A stretch of DNA of 64,000 nt, from assembly GCA_965644315.1 (NCBI GenBank), contig CBFFRQ010000089.1, forward strand, positions 744,001 through 808,000. Reading direction: 5' to 3'. The translations under genes were made by a program, and so were the position numbers. Positions within the stretch are counted from its first letter, which is position 1. Every line of letters starts with the position of its first letter. The stretch comes from Caecitellus pseudoparvulus. Its lineage: Eukaryota > Bigyra: Bicosoecida. Under the pieces are notes generated by a model. That model searched no databases. It was not told the DNA's origin and saw only the letters and a program-made list of their open reading frames with translations. Below are positions 1 to 9,900 of this stretch, piece by piece.

Positions 1-1194
1 TTCTGGCTCAAGTGGATGCAGCGCTTCCCAGACGTTGCAGCCCTGGCCACCGCGCCTGCGGAGGACGTCCTTGCTGCCTGGGCCGGGCTGGGGTTCTACC
101 GCAGGGCACGGTCCCTGCACAAAGGCGCGCAGTTCATCATGTCCCAATGCGCCGGCCGCGTCCCTACGACTGTGAAGGAACTGTTGCGAGTGCCTTCCAT
201 CGGCCCCTACACGGCCGGTGCCGTGGCTAGCATCGCCCTGGGGCAGCAGGAGGCAGTCGTGGACGGGAACGTCATCCGTGTGTGGTGCCGCATGCACCGC
301 ATGGCCCTGGACCCCAAGGCACCAGCAACCGCCAAGACCTGCTGGCCCCTCTCTCGCAGCATCGTCCCGGCCCACCGCCCCGGTGACTTCAACCAGGCCC
401 TTATGGAGCTGGGCGCCACCATCTGCACGCCCAAGGCGCCTGCATGCGACGCATGCCCAGTGGCACCCTGGTGTGCTGCCAGGGCTGAGAGCGTGGCCAA
501 ACAAGAGCCAGGGGTGGTCCTGCAGTACCCAGCTGCAGCCAGCAAGAAGCCCCAGAAGCAGGTGGCCGGGTGCATGACACCGGTGCTGGGTGTGGATGGG
601 CAGGGGCGATTGGGAACCCTCTTGCGTCGACGGCAGTCCAAAGGCGGGCTCCTGGCTGGCGCGTTCGAGCCTCCTGGAGCACTGCAGCTTCTCTCTGCCG
701 CAGCAGGTGGTGCCGCGGGAGGAGGGGCGAGCGACCCGCCACCCACACCCCTGCCCTCACACGAAGAGATACTGCAAGAGGCGCTGCCTGAGGCACCTAT
801 GCTGGACTGGGGCGATGAGCACACCATCACGCATGTGTTCAGCGGGGTCACACACACGCTGCGCGTGCGAGGGGCCTGGGCGGGCGCCCTTCCCGCTGGC
901 ACCTGCCTGGCAGACACACCCTCCCCTCCCACTGCACAAGGACAGGCCGGGCCCTATGCCTGGTATGCCTTCGCTGCTCTGCCCCAGCTGGGCCTGACCA
1001 CATGGGCTTGCAAGATCCTTGCCACGGGCCTTGCCCGCGCACACGCCCCCTCCTCTGCCCGAGACGCTCTGTCCAGTCCACACGTGCAGCCCGCCCTGGC
1101 GCTGTTGGCAGCCCGCGGCAAGGCGAAAGCTGCCAAGCGCCGTGGCCCAGAGCCTGGTAGTGGCGCCGGCCCCGCGAAAATGGCTCGCAAGTAA
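1..1194 (+). CDS. MUTYH: Adenine DNA glycosylase (MutY/MUTYH), 5' end outside window
   Basis: Base-excision repair enzyme that removes adenine mispaired with 8-oxoguanine. The frame is open from base 1, so the N-terminus, including the catalytic glutamate, lies upstream; 397 residues are visible. The helix-hairpin-helix appears as VPSIGPYTAG near base 195, followed by the VVDGNVIR strand with the catalytic aspartate. The [4Fe-4S] cluster is complete: Cys codons at 424, 445, 454 and 472 give C-x6-C-x2-C-x5-C. The C-terminal half is a NUDIX-like 8-oxoG-reading domain (PVLGVDGQGRLGTLLRRRQ), ending in a Lys/Arg-rich tail that may be a nuclear signal. Oddities: the hairpin glycine usual in LPGIG is Ser, and the FSH loop of the reading domain is FSG. 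No intron is seen. The stop lies 34 bp from the stop of the convergent CEP43-like gene. Family assignment is secure. Confidence 0.95.
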   Translation, partial: FWLKWMQRFPDVAALATAPAEDVLAAWAGLGFYRRARSLHKGAQFIMSQCAGRVPTTVKELLRVPSIGPYTAGAVASIALGQQEAVVDGNVIRVWCRMHRMALDPKAPATAKTCWPLSRSIVPAHRPGDFNQALMELGATICTPKAPACDACPVAPWCAARAESVAKQEPGVVLQYPAAASKKPQKQVAGCMTPVLGVDGQGRLGTLLRRRQSKGGLLAGAFEPPGALQLLSAAAGGAAGGGASDPPPTPLPSHEEILQEALPEAPMLDWGDEHTITHVFSGVTHTLRVRGAWAGALPAGTCLADTPSPPTAQGQAGPYAWYAFAALPQLGLTTWACKILATGLARAHAPSSARDALSSPHVQPALALLAARGKAKAAKRRGPEPGSGAGPAKMARK

Positions 1195-1228
1195 CGCATG
1201 CCCACCTCCCACGAGCAGCGTGCATTGC

Positions 1229-3015
1229 CTACAGTTCCACCGACTCGACCAGGTCAAAGTCCCCCAAGAATGCATCCAGGCCTTCAGCACCACCCGGCAA
1301 GGCTTCTGTCGTGCTGTCGTCCAGCCCTTCTGCAGGCTCGGGAGCGCTGTCCTCCACTGGCGCAGATGGCGAATGCGCTGCCGAGTCACCCAGCGACCGC
1401 GAGTCACCCAGCGACAGCCCCAGGTCCTCGCCACCACCAGCCGCGCCCCAGGCCGAAGCCTGCTTGGGCGAGGCGGCCTTGGTTGGCGACAGGGACTCCA
1501 GGGGCACAGCCGTGGCCGACAGCACCTGCTCCTCGCCATCCTCCCCCCCCTCGGCGCCGGCCGCCTCCACCGACTCCTCCACCTCTTCGATGCTTTCATC
1601 CAGCTCATCCTCCTCGAAGTCGGAATCGCCGTACTCATCCTCACTGCTGCTTCCGTCCCCCGCTGCGTCGCCCTCTGCGGGGGGCGCGCCTCGCTCCTGC
1701 ACACTGCGCGCTCCCAGCGTCACCCCAGGCTGTGATGTCAACGCCCCCCGCAGCTCTGCACTCGTGGCTGTGTCTTCGAACGAGCTGCTGAGGTCTGCTG
1801 CAGAGGTGGCATGCTCAGGGCCGGGGGACAGGGCTGAGGTCTCCACGCCTCGAGGGGCAGGGGGCGGCGAATCGTCCCCAGAGCCCTGGCCGCCAACTGC
1901 ATCCCGCAGGCCCTCCAAGGAGCCCATGCTGCCCAGGGCCGGAACACTGGGGCCTGTTCCCGGAAGGGGAGGAGGAGAGGAACCCAGCGCAGGCACTGGG
2001 GCTGGCCTAGAGTGGGTGTCCGCTGTGGTGTCTGCAGGGGGGGGCGCGTCCGCGCCGGACTCAGTGCCTTCTTCGCCCAGAGCGCCGGAGAGGGCAGCCA
2101 TGAGGTCTGCATCAGACACGGCTTCCTTCTCCTCCTCTGTGCGGGTGGCAGTGGGCAGAGCGGTCAAGCTGGGGGCCCCCACCAAGCCATGCGGAGCTGC
2201 TCCAGCCTCAGACCTCGTAGAGTCGTCCAGTGCTGCCGAGGACTCGAAGCTCTCGTCTGCATAGCCAGACGGGGACTGGATACCTCCCACTTTGGCGGGG
2301 GGGCTCTTGAGAGGGGACAGGGCTTCAGGCGAGGGGGGCGCTGCCCTCTCCTGTGCCCCCGAGCTCATGCGCCACTGTGGGGAGGCAGAGGGTGTGCCTT
2401 CGCTCACAGACGAGCCCCCGCCCTCCACGAGAGCCGCCAACAAAGGCCGCCGTGCAGACGGCTCTTCTATGCCCAGATGCCGCTGCAACATGCTCCGGTC
2501 CATCGTTGCGGCAGTGGGGTCCTGTGCTTGGCAGCGCGAGAGGGTGTGCAAGGCCAGCCTGCAACGGCCAGCCCACGACCAGCACTCACTGATGATGCTT
2601 CACTGGCCAGGACATTGCTGGTGTGCTGGAGGTTGTAGAACTCCAGAAATTCTCTCAGCAAGCTCAGCATCACAGGGCCTGAGGGCAAGGGCACATGTGG
2701 GAGTTCGGCACCAGTGCGACGGCCGAGCCGGCGTTTCGCTGCGCAAGTAACGCACCTGCAGGGTCGTCTGCCAGCTCCTGGAAGCGCGTGTTGGCTCCAT
2801 GAATGCCCTGCTTGCGCTCTTCCTCATCAATTGCAGTAAAGACAGCCGCTCGCAGTTGGGCCTGCATCGTGTGCCAGGCGTGAGTGGGGGCACGTGCCCA
2901 CGCTGAAGCAGACTGGCGCAAGCGCACACACCCTGATGCTGGCCAGCACGCCACTGTTCTCCAACGTCTGGGCCACCATGCCCTTCACCTCCTCAATGGA
3001 GTCCAAGCCCTCCAT
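1229..3015 (-). CDS. CEP43: CEP43/FOP-like centrosomal protein, four exons
   Basis: Homologue of FGFR1OP (FOP/CEP43), a centriole and ciliary-base protein. Exons on the minus strand: 3015-2932, 2861-2756, 2678-2590, 2521-1229; phases agree and give 523 aa. Introns are 68-77 bp with GTGTGT, GTGCGT and GTGAGT donors. The joined N-terminus reads VAQTLENSGVLASIR then AQLRAAVFTAIDEEE, then MLSLLREFLEFYNLQHTSNV and LQRHLGIEEPSARRPLL. This matches the TOF/LisH dimerisation region of FOP almost block by block. The remaining roughly 400 residues are low-complexity, Ser/Pro/Ala-rich and acidic, as in the disordered half of FOP, and end in a short acidic/hydrophobic motif (DAFLGDFDLVESVEL). The Met at 3015 is chosen because the protein then starts about where animal FOP does. 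Family call is strong; the exact 5' end is less so. Confidence 0.85.
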
Positions 3016-3117
3016 GATGCAAGGGGGGACTTCTCTCTGCCCACAGGTGCGATGCAGCTAGGGCAGCCACCCAGTGAATGTGCGTTGAGAGAGGTTGGAT
3101 TTTACGCACGCCCTACG

Positions 3118-4818
3118 TCAAGCACGCCACGCTGAGATGGGCGCAGCTTGCAGCGCTGCTGCCCGCTTCCGCATGGCTACAAACCACAGCAACGCTGCGA
3201 CGATGAGCCCCCCCACGACATAGCTGTACCCATCTCGGCGTTCTTGGCACTGGCCACCTCCGGCCGTGCAAGCAGCGTCTGGCACAGCGGCGCCCTCGCC
3301 ACATGCCAGCCCGGCATGCTCCCCCCCCACACACTCATGCACCTCCAGGAAGCGCATGAGAGACAAGGTGGTGGGCACAGCCCACATGTGACCCAGGTTT
3401 GCAATGGTGTTCAACAGGGTCATGTAGGTTCCGCCGATGGCTGGGTCAGCGACTCGGTTGTGGAACGCCATTTGAGCGACGAACTGGGCCGTGCCACACG
3501 CCTTGTACACGCCATACACGACAAGGAAGGCAATGGCCCACGTGCTGGACACACCGCCTGCCCCAGCAGTGGTAGCAGCATCAGGCAGAGCCACAATCAT
3601 GGCCAAGCACAGGCCCAGCATGGCCACACGAGGCACGTAAACTGTCATCCACAGCCGCAGCGGAGCCTGACCTGCAGCGATGCCTGCAAGCAGCACGCTC
3701 AGCCCCACATCCACCACACTCATTGCCACCCCAACCTTGACGAGGGTGCTGCGATCGAAGCCCTTCTCCAGCAACTCCAAGTCCAGCCCTGACTCGAACG
3801 CCGAGAAGGCAACCTTGCTTGTCAGCAGCAGCAGTGCAAAGGACTGCACGGCTGGCAGCTGCACGATGCGGAAAATATCGCCGTAAGTTTGCACCACTGC
3901 CTGTGTAACGCCTGGCCGACAAAAAGAAGCACGAGTGGGCGGCAGGCTGGCAGCTGGTGGCTGCTCAGCGGCCTCGCTGTCACTGTGTGGGGAGGGAGTG
4001 CTGGAGGCGCTTCCTGTGCTTCGCCGCAGCAAGCCGGGAGAGCGGGCTCGGATTAAAGGCTTTTGCTCTTCCGCTGTGGCAGGAACGCCTGCCGGGCCGC
4101 TGGTGGCCGCAGCCCCTTCGTCAGCCTGCTCCGGTTTCTCACTCTTGACCAGCGCCACCCCCACTGTCACAAGCACGAACACCAGCCCACACACCTGCAT
4201 GAACTGCCCAACCGACACGAAGCCGTCCTGGGTCAGGGCCAGGAGCAGTGTGTAGGATGACAGGGAGCCCACCACCTGCCCGACGCTGTTGGCAACGCTC
4301 GCGTACCCTACGTTTTTGGGCTGCAGCATTGTGAGGGCCCAGCCGTCCACGGCAATGTCCTGTGTGGCGACAAGCAGGTACACCGCAAAGAAAATGACTG
4401 TTAGGACAACTACATCCCCTGTCGTCTGAGGCTTGAGCAGTGTGTCCAGGAGGTCCCCGGACAGCAGCATGATCCAGCCCACGAGCAGCTGGATGGGGAC
4501 GACCCAGGTCTTGCGACGGCCCCAAGCCGGCACGTACAGCGCATCCACAACTGGAGCCCACAGCATCTTCAGACTGTAGGGCCAGGTGACGTTGGAGAAG
4601 ATGGCCTTGGCGCCGTAACCCATCCCTTGCTCCTTTAGCAGCACTGGGATGCTGGACGCCAGCCCCATTGGAATGCCCTGCAGAATGTACAGCACCAGCA
4701 GGAGGAGGAACGGCGCCCAGTCCTCGGAAAGGTTCGCAGGCTCTGTTTTAGCAGGGGAGTTCGGCTGTACAGAGGCAGCTGCCTCCGCAGCGGCCTTTCG
4801 TGTGGGAGCAGTGGCCAT
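3118..4818 (-). CDS. SLC33A1: SLC33A1 (AT-1)-type acetyl-CoA transporter
   Basis: Major-facilitator-like transporter that in animals imports acetyl-CoA into the ER/Golgi lumen. Diagnostic stretches: LYILQGIPMGLASSIPVLL, SLKMLWAPVVDALY, GRRKTWVVP, ATQDIAVDGWALTML, NVGYASVANSVGQ, and near the C-terminus DPAIGGTYMTLLNTIANLG, all characteristic of this family. About 10-12 hydrophobic segments can be seen. A Ser/Pro/Ala-rich stretch of about 70 residues between the fifth or sixth and the next TM segment is longer than in animals and probably cytosolic. I prefer the start at 4818 (MATAPTRKAAA, 566 aa); an in-frame Met at 4917 would add 33 residues. Single exon. The stop lies 102 bp from the start of the CEP43-like gene, and upstream it faces the APC permease across about 420 bp. 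Substrate is inferred from the family. Confidence 0.92.
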   Translation of the reverse strand: MATAPTRKAAAEAAASVQPNSPAKTEPANLSEDWAPFLLLLVLYILQGIPMGLASSIPVLLKEQGMGYGAKAIFSNVTWPYSLKMLWAPVVDALYVPAWGRRKTWVVPIQLLVGWIMLLSGDLLDTLLKPQTTGDVVVLTVIFFAVYLLVATQDIAVDGWALTMLQPKNVGYASVANSVGQVVGSLSSYTLLLALTQDGFVSVGQFMQVCGLVFVLVTVGVALVKSEKPEQADEGAAATSGPAGVPATAEEQKPLIRARSPGLLRRSTGSASSTPSPHSDSEAAEQPPAASLPPTRASFCRPGVTQAVVQTYGDIFRIVQLPAVQSFALLLLTSKVAFSAFESGLDLELLEKGFDRSTLVKVGVAMSVVDVGLSVLLAGIAAGQAPLRLWMTVYVPRVAMLGLCLAMIVALPDAATTAGAGGVSSTWAIAFLVVYGVYKACGTAQFVAQMAFHNRVADPAIGGTYMTLLNTIANLGHMWAVPTTLSLMRFLEVHECVGGEHAGLACGEGAAVPDAACTAGGGQCQERRDGYSYVVGGLIVAALLWFVAMRKRAAALQAAPISAWRA

Positions 4819-5237
4819 GAGGCAGCGACGTGAGAGCCAGTCCAACTTCCGCAAACACGCGCGCCCTCTAAGCGCCTCTGCTGCCCGAAGGCAGTGCTGC
4901 AGCGGCCTGCAGTGCAACGGTCACGAGAAAGATGGTTTATTGGCCAGGCCCTGGCATGGCATGGGCGGGCTGTTTGTTTTGCCAAGGCCGTGCTGTGCGA
5001 CGGTGACAGGCGGGGTTGGGACAGGCACTGCTGTCACTTGTTTGCTTGCGCCAAAACCACCTGTACCATTCACCCCTTCCACTCTGAAGCGCGCCCCATG
5101 ACAGGAGGTGGCGAACATTGAGAGCCACTTGCCTCAGTCCGTGGATCTGTCTCCCGTTCCCCGTGCCAGCGGATGGACAGCCGGTAAGCTGGACCAGCAC
5201 CTCTTCGAGAAGCCAGGCAAATCGACAGCTCAGCAGC

Positions 5238-6951
5238 ATGCCTTCTGAGGAAGGCTCTGCGCTGCTGCCGGGCGCCGCCGCTGAACATGCAGGGGGAAAA
5301 CGCAGCTCATCCACGACTCCAGGCAAGACCATGACTCCTCCACGCACGATGGGTGCTGTGAAGCTCGGATTTGTTGCCTTTATCGCGGTTTGTGGAGGTG
5401 GGTTTGCCTTCGATTTCCGCACGGCAGACTGCCGCAACCCTCGTGCACGCACCTCGCAGGTCCTTTCGGCATCGAGGAGGCGGTGGGAGCAGCGGGTGTC
5501 TTGCCGACACTCATCGGACTCATTGTTCTTCCATTTCTGTGGGGCCTACCCCAGGCCCTCATGGTGCGTGCTCCCCGAGAACCATCGTCGTCTCCTGAGC
5601 AGCGACCCAGCACCCATCTACACCGCAGACTGCCGAGATGTCCACAGTGTACACGAAAAATGGGGGGTACATCACCTGGGTGTTCAGCGCCTTGGGCAAG
5701 TTCTGGGGCTTCATGAATGCGTCAAACAGCATCATGAGCAACTTGTGCGACTTGCCGACGTATGCCGTGCTGCTGGCCGAGTACGTGGGGCAACTGGGCC
5801 ACCTGGATGAGGGCGGCAAGTGGGGCATCAAAATCGGTGCCCTCCTCCTAGTCATCACACTGAACATTGTGGGCATGGAGGCGGTGAGTGCATCTTCCAT
5901 CCTCTTCGTCAGCATCATGCTGGCACCCTTCGTCGTGGAGCCCTTCCTGCACCCGCCAGCTGTGGAGAACTGGGGCAACGTCGCCCCCAGCATTGACTGG
6001 GGCGTCTTCACTGGCGCCATCTTGTGGAACTACCAGGGGTGGGACAGTCTCGGCTGCATCGCTGGCGAGGTGAAGCATGCCGAGCGCACGTATCCTATTG
6101 GCATCACCATTGCGTTGGCACTGGCCACAGTGAACTACGCGTTGCCAGTCATGGCTGGCGCAGGCATCACCACTGACTTGGACAAGTGGGACGAAGGTGG
6201 TCTCGTCTCCATCGCCTCCTCTGCTGCAACATGGCTGGGGGCTTGGGTGCTTGTTGGCGCCGCCCTCAGCGTGCTGGGCGAGTTCAACGCTGTCATGGGC
6301 ACGTCCAGCCGAGCCTTGCAGAAGATGGCAGCTTACGGCATGCTACCGAAGGCCTTAGCGGGAAATTGGACGCGGTTCCGCACCCCCGTCCCCGCGATCC
6401 TCATGCAAGGCTTGGTTGCCGGCGTGCTCATGATGTTTTCGTTTGACATTTTGGTCGTGCTGGACACAGCCTTCAACAACCTCAGCCTCGTGTTGGAAGT
6501 GGCTGCATTCCTGCACTTGAAGCACAAGTACCCGTCTATGGCTCGCCCATACGCTGTGCCTGGCCGCCTGTGGGGTGCGTGGTTGTGCAGCATTCCGAAG
6601 TTCGGCGTCATTGCCTTTGGGCTGTACTCCATGGGATTCACATGGCAGTTGGGGGTAGTCGCGGGTGGCAACGCATTGGCTGGCTGTGCTGCGTATTTCT
6701 GGGCTTTCCACTACACGGCTGGCAAGGACGTGCGGGACGAGGATGACCCAGTTCGGTTGGCAGCTGCGCGTGTCCAGCAGCCTGCCAGCTACTTCCCAAC
6801 CCCCAGTGATGACGAGGATGGCGCTGATGAGGAGAGGTCCGATGGTGCTTCCATCGCAGGCATTGACCTGCCCGCAGTTCCTGCAGCCCTGGACGACGAC
6901 TCATCGCCTCTCGCGCGTGACCTATCCGTGCATCGCACTCGATTCCCCTGA
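5238..6951 (+). CDS. APC-superfamily amino acid/polyamine permease, three exons
   Basis: Polytopic transporter of the amino acid-polyamine-organocation superfamily. Exons 5238-5397, 5460-5563, 5629-6951 (introns 62 and 65 bp, donors GTGGGT and GTGCGT) join to 528 aa. TM1 after splicing reads [19 protein letters not shown], with the unwound GGPxGIE motif of the substrate site. It is followed by [20 protein letters not shown] and later [20 protein letters not shown], both typical of plant/protist PUT-LAT-like permeases. About 12 TM segments are visible. The C-terminal tail is acidic and Ser-rich (DDEDGADEE), likely cytosolic. Its last 30 bp overlap the 3' end of the kinesin gene on the other strand. 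The start was chosen as the only Met close to exon 1 that leaves a short tail before TM1. Whether it carries polyamines or neutral amino acids cannot be told. Confidence 0.88.
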
Positions 6952-9900
6952 AGTCACAGAGTGTCCTTTCAGGCGCCCTTCGAGTTTGACGACGTCCTTG
7001 AACACTTCCTGTCGCAAGCGAGAAAGATGGTGCTGAGATGGCATGATCCAGCGCAGAATGGAGTTTTCAGGGAGCCCGCTCCCGCCACTTTGCAGCGGAA
7101 CCTCTGCACTGGCGATGTGTGCCAAGACCTGGCACCGGCGCACAGACAGCGAACCTGAGCCTGATCCCATGGATCTTCTGTCGGGAGGCAAGTCAGGGGT
7201 GCCTAGCAGGCGAAGGGTGCTGACTTCTAAGGGCACGTTGGCGCGCAGTGCAGCCTCGGCCCCCCCCATACTCCGAACAAAGGGAGTTGACAAGGCATGG
7301 AAGTACCTGCAGGCACGAACGTACTGGTGCTCAACGTGCCCTGCGCGTGCTTCCCCACTACCATGCACCCTGAGCCACTGCATGGTGCTGTGCAGCTGCT
7401 CATCGCGCACCTTGACGACATCTTGCAGTCGCTGCCAGCGCTGGGCGCCGACTCCAGTCGCTCTGCGCGCTGCCATTTCCCCAGCATGGCAGGCGAGAAG
7501 GGATTGCCCAGGCTGCTCGGTGTCAGTCAGTCGCTGGCCAGTTTTCACAGAAGCCCGCCCGAGAGCTTGGGTGTTGTCCCCTGTTTTGTCCCCCGGTCGG
7601 GCAGCGGGAAATAGCGAGCTCCGCTCAAAGTGCTGCGGTAGCTTGTACCCCAGTGCGCCAAAGAGTGCCATACAGGCGGTGGGGGCGGCCTTGGCCAAGT
7701 GTGTGATGTACGCCACGAACCGGTGGAAAGGGAGCGAGTCCCCTGGTTGCAGGCGAACGGAGTCCACGTCCACGAGCCAGGTGGCATCAATGGCACGCAC
7801 ACGAGACCTCACAGCGTTCACATGGCTGCTGTCAAGAGCGTGCTGGAAGCGAGCTGCATGTGCTTCTCGCATGGCAGAGTGCACTGCGGTATGCAGCCGC
7901 TCGTCACTGGGGGCTCGCAGCCGAAACCAGAATGAATCCACGCCGTGCATCACAGCGTCTGTCTGTTGTTCCTTTTCTGTTGTTGGGCGCAATTGCAACG
8001 CACTGTTTTGCCCGCTTTCGCACAGCTTGGAGGTGGAGATCCTGCCTTGTTGCAAGTCACGGCCGCGATCAAAGTCCCACCAGGCTGATTCTGCGGTGGC
8101 CAGGGGAGGTGCAGCCTTTGTGGACACGCGCAAGCTGTCTGATGCCGGCTGGCAAAGCGAACGCCCTGCAGATGGTCGCCCCTCCTTGGAATCTCGCGGA
8201 CAGGATGCTCCCTCTAGGCCTGCTTGTCGTGGAGCTCGTCCACTTTGTGCAGCTTCGCTGCGATGCCCCACATTGCTTCCAGCTGCCTGTGCCAGGGCTG
8301 CCTCAGCTTCCTGCTGCAGGCGCTGGATAAGCACAGCATGGGCTTTCTGCTGCTGCGCCTGCGAGAAAAGGCCCCCCCCAGCCGCTCGCTCGGCTGGGGA
8401 ACTTGTTCGAAGTGGCTTGCGCGACTTGGTGCGTTTCGCGCCCAGTCGATCAGAGATGGCTGCCAAGCTCAGCAAGGACTCCTGCAAGCCAAACGCCCGC
8501 TCTGCCTCCTCGTCTGATATCTCAAGATCAACGCCATGCGCACCGGCAGTACTATTTGGGGCTTGATTATCGCTGCTTGAAAACCTGTGTTCGCTGCCAT
8601 CACCCGTGCCAAATATGCCTGCACTTGAACGGGCTGGAGTGTGACGCCCATGAGCGCTCTGTGAGCGTACCGTTTCATTAGCAGCGCCAGTCTCAAAACG
8701 TCTACGTTGTGGCGTGGGTGAGGTCGCTTTAGTTGGATCTGCAAGGCGCATGTGTGGTGGAGCGCGCTGGCTCAGGGTGCTGGTTGCATGGAGAAGAGCG
8801 GCTGTGCCAGGCAGTCGCAGGGTGGCCAGAGGACCAGCACGGCTCAAGTACAGGTGTGCCTGCTCCTCAAGAATGCGTTTCTTGATGTGGCGCATCAGCG
8901 CGCGGAACTGCTTCGGGGTCAGCTTCCCGTCCTGGCTGTCGTCAAAACGGGCAAAAGCTTCGTGCAAAGCTGCAACAGCAGTGTCGGCGAGCACTCGTGC
9001 AGCCCCATTGGCCTGCTGTGCCCGCCACGAATGGGCAGCAGGTCGCAAAACATGTTGAGCCACCCACTGCGAGGCTTGCACGTCCTCAGCAATGGCTCGC
9101 TGTGGGGCGAGGGGAGCGGCGAGGGGCGTCTGTGTCCCACCTGCTTCGTGTTGGGCTTGGGCGACTGCACTGCTCACGCGAGACTTGAACGCAGCCTCAA
9201 AAGCACCGCTTGTCTCTGCATGCTCGGAGATTGCAGCCTTCTTTGTTCTGCTGGTTTCGCTGAGCAGACGTTTCGCAATGACTTCAGGCTCAGGGCAGGG
9301 CGCAGCTCGCTCACCTGCAGCGTGCAGGGCGTGGATGCCAGCATCCCGCGACGGGACTGCCCCCTCCCAAGGCTTTCGGTGCACAGCTGCGGCAGAGGCC
9401 GCAGCATTGGCTGCTGCTTTCACCGCCCGGCGCAAGCGAATCGTCATGGAGGTCGCAGGCTTGCCCCCGGCACTGTGTGCCACTTGCACTGGTCGGTTGA
9501 AGACTTGCTTGGCCATGTGAGCGTAGTTCATGGTTGCCACCGTCTCCTCCGCATCAATATCTGAGGGGGAGACTGTCAGGATCATTGTTGTATAGGAAGA
9601 GCCCCCCAAAGCGTGCTGAAGCACTCGAGTCAACTTGGACTCCCGGTACGGCACGTGGGGCGCCTTTTCCACGAGGGCCTTGATGACCCTTCCAAGTGAA
9701 AGAAGGCCTTTGTTGATCAGTGATGTCTCTTGGAACCGCTCTGCTGTGCTCCCTGACCGCTTGATGTTCTCGCTGCCGCTCAGGTCAACGAGGTTCAGCC
9801 TGGACACCACCTGGCCACGGGGCGTGCTGTCCGTAGCCTCCTGTGCAATGCTGACTCGCACGGAAAACAGAGCATGGGACCTCGAGGAGTGCATGTTCAT

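Noticed and set aside
757-1704. 315-residue minus-strand frame across the MutY and CEP43 ends
   Set aside because: It crosses two well supported genes, is Arg/Trp/Cys-rich and has no recognisable feature.
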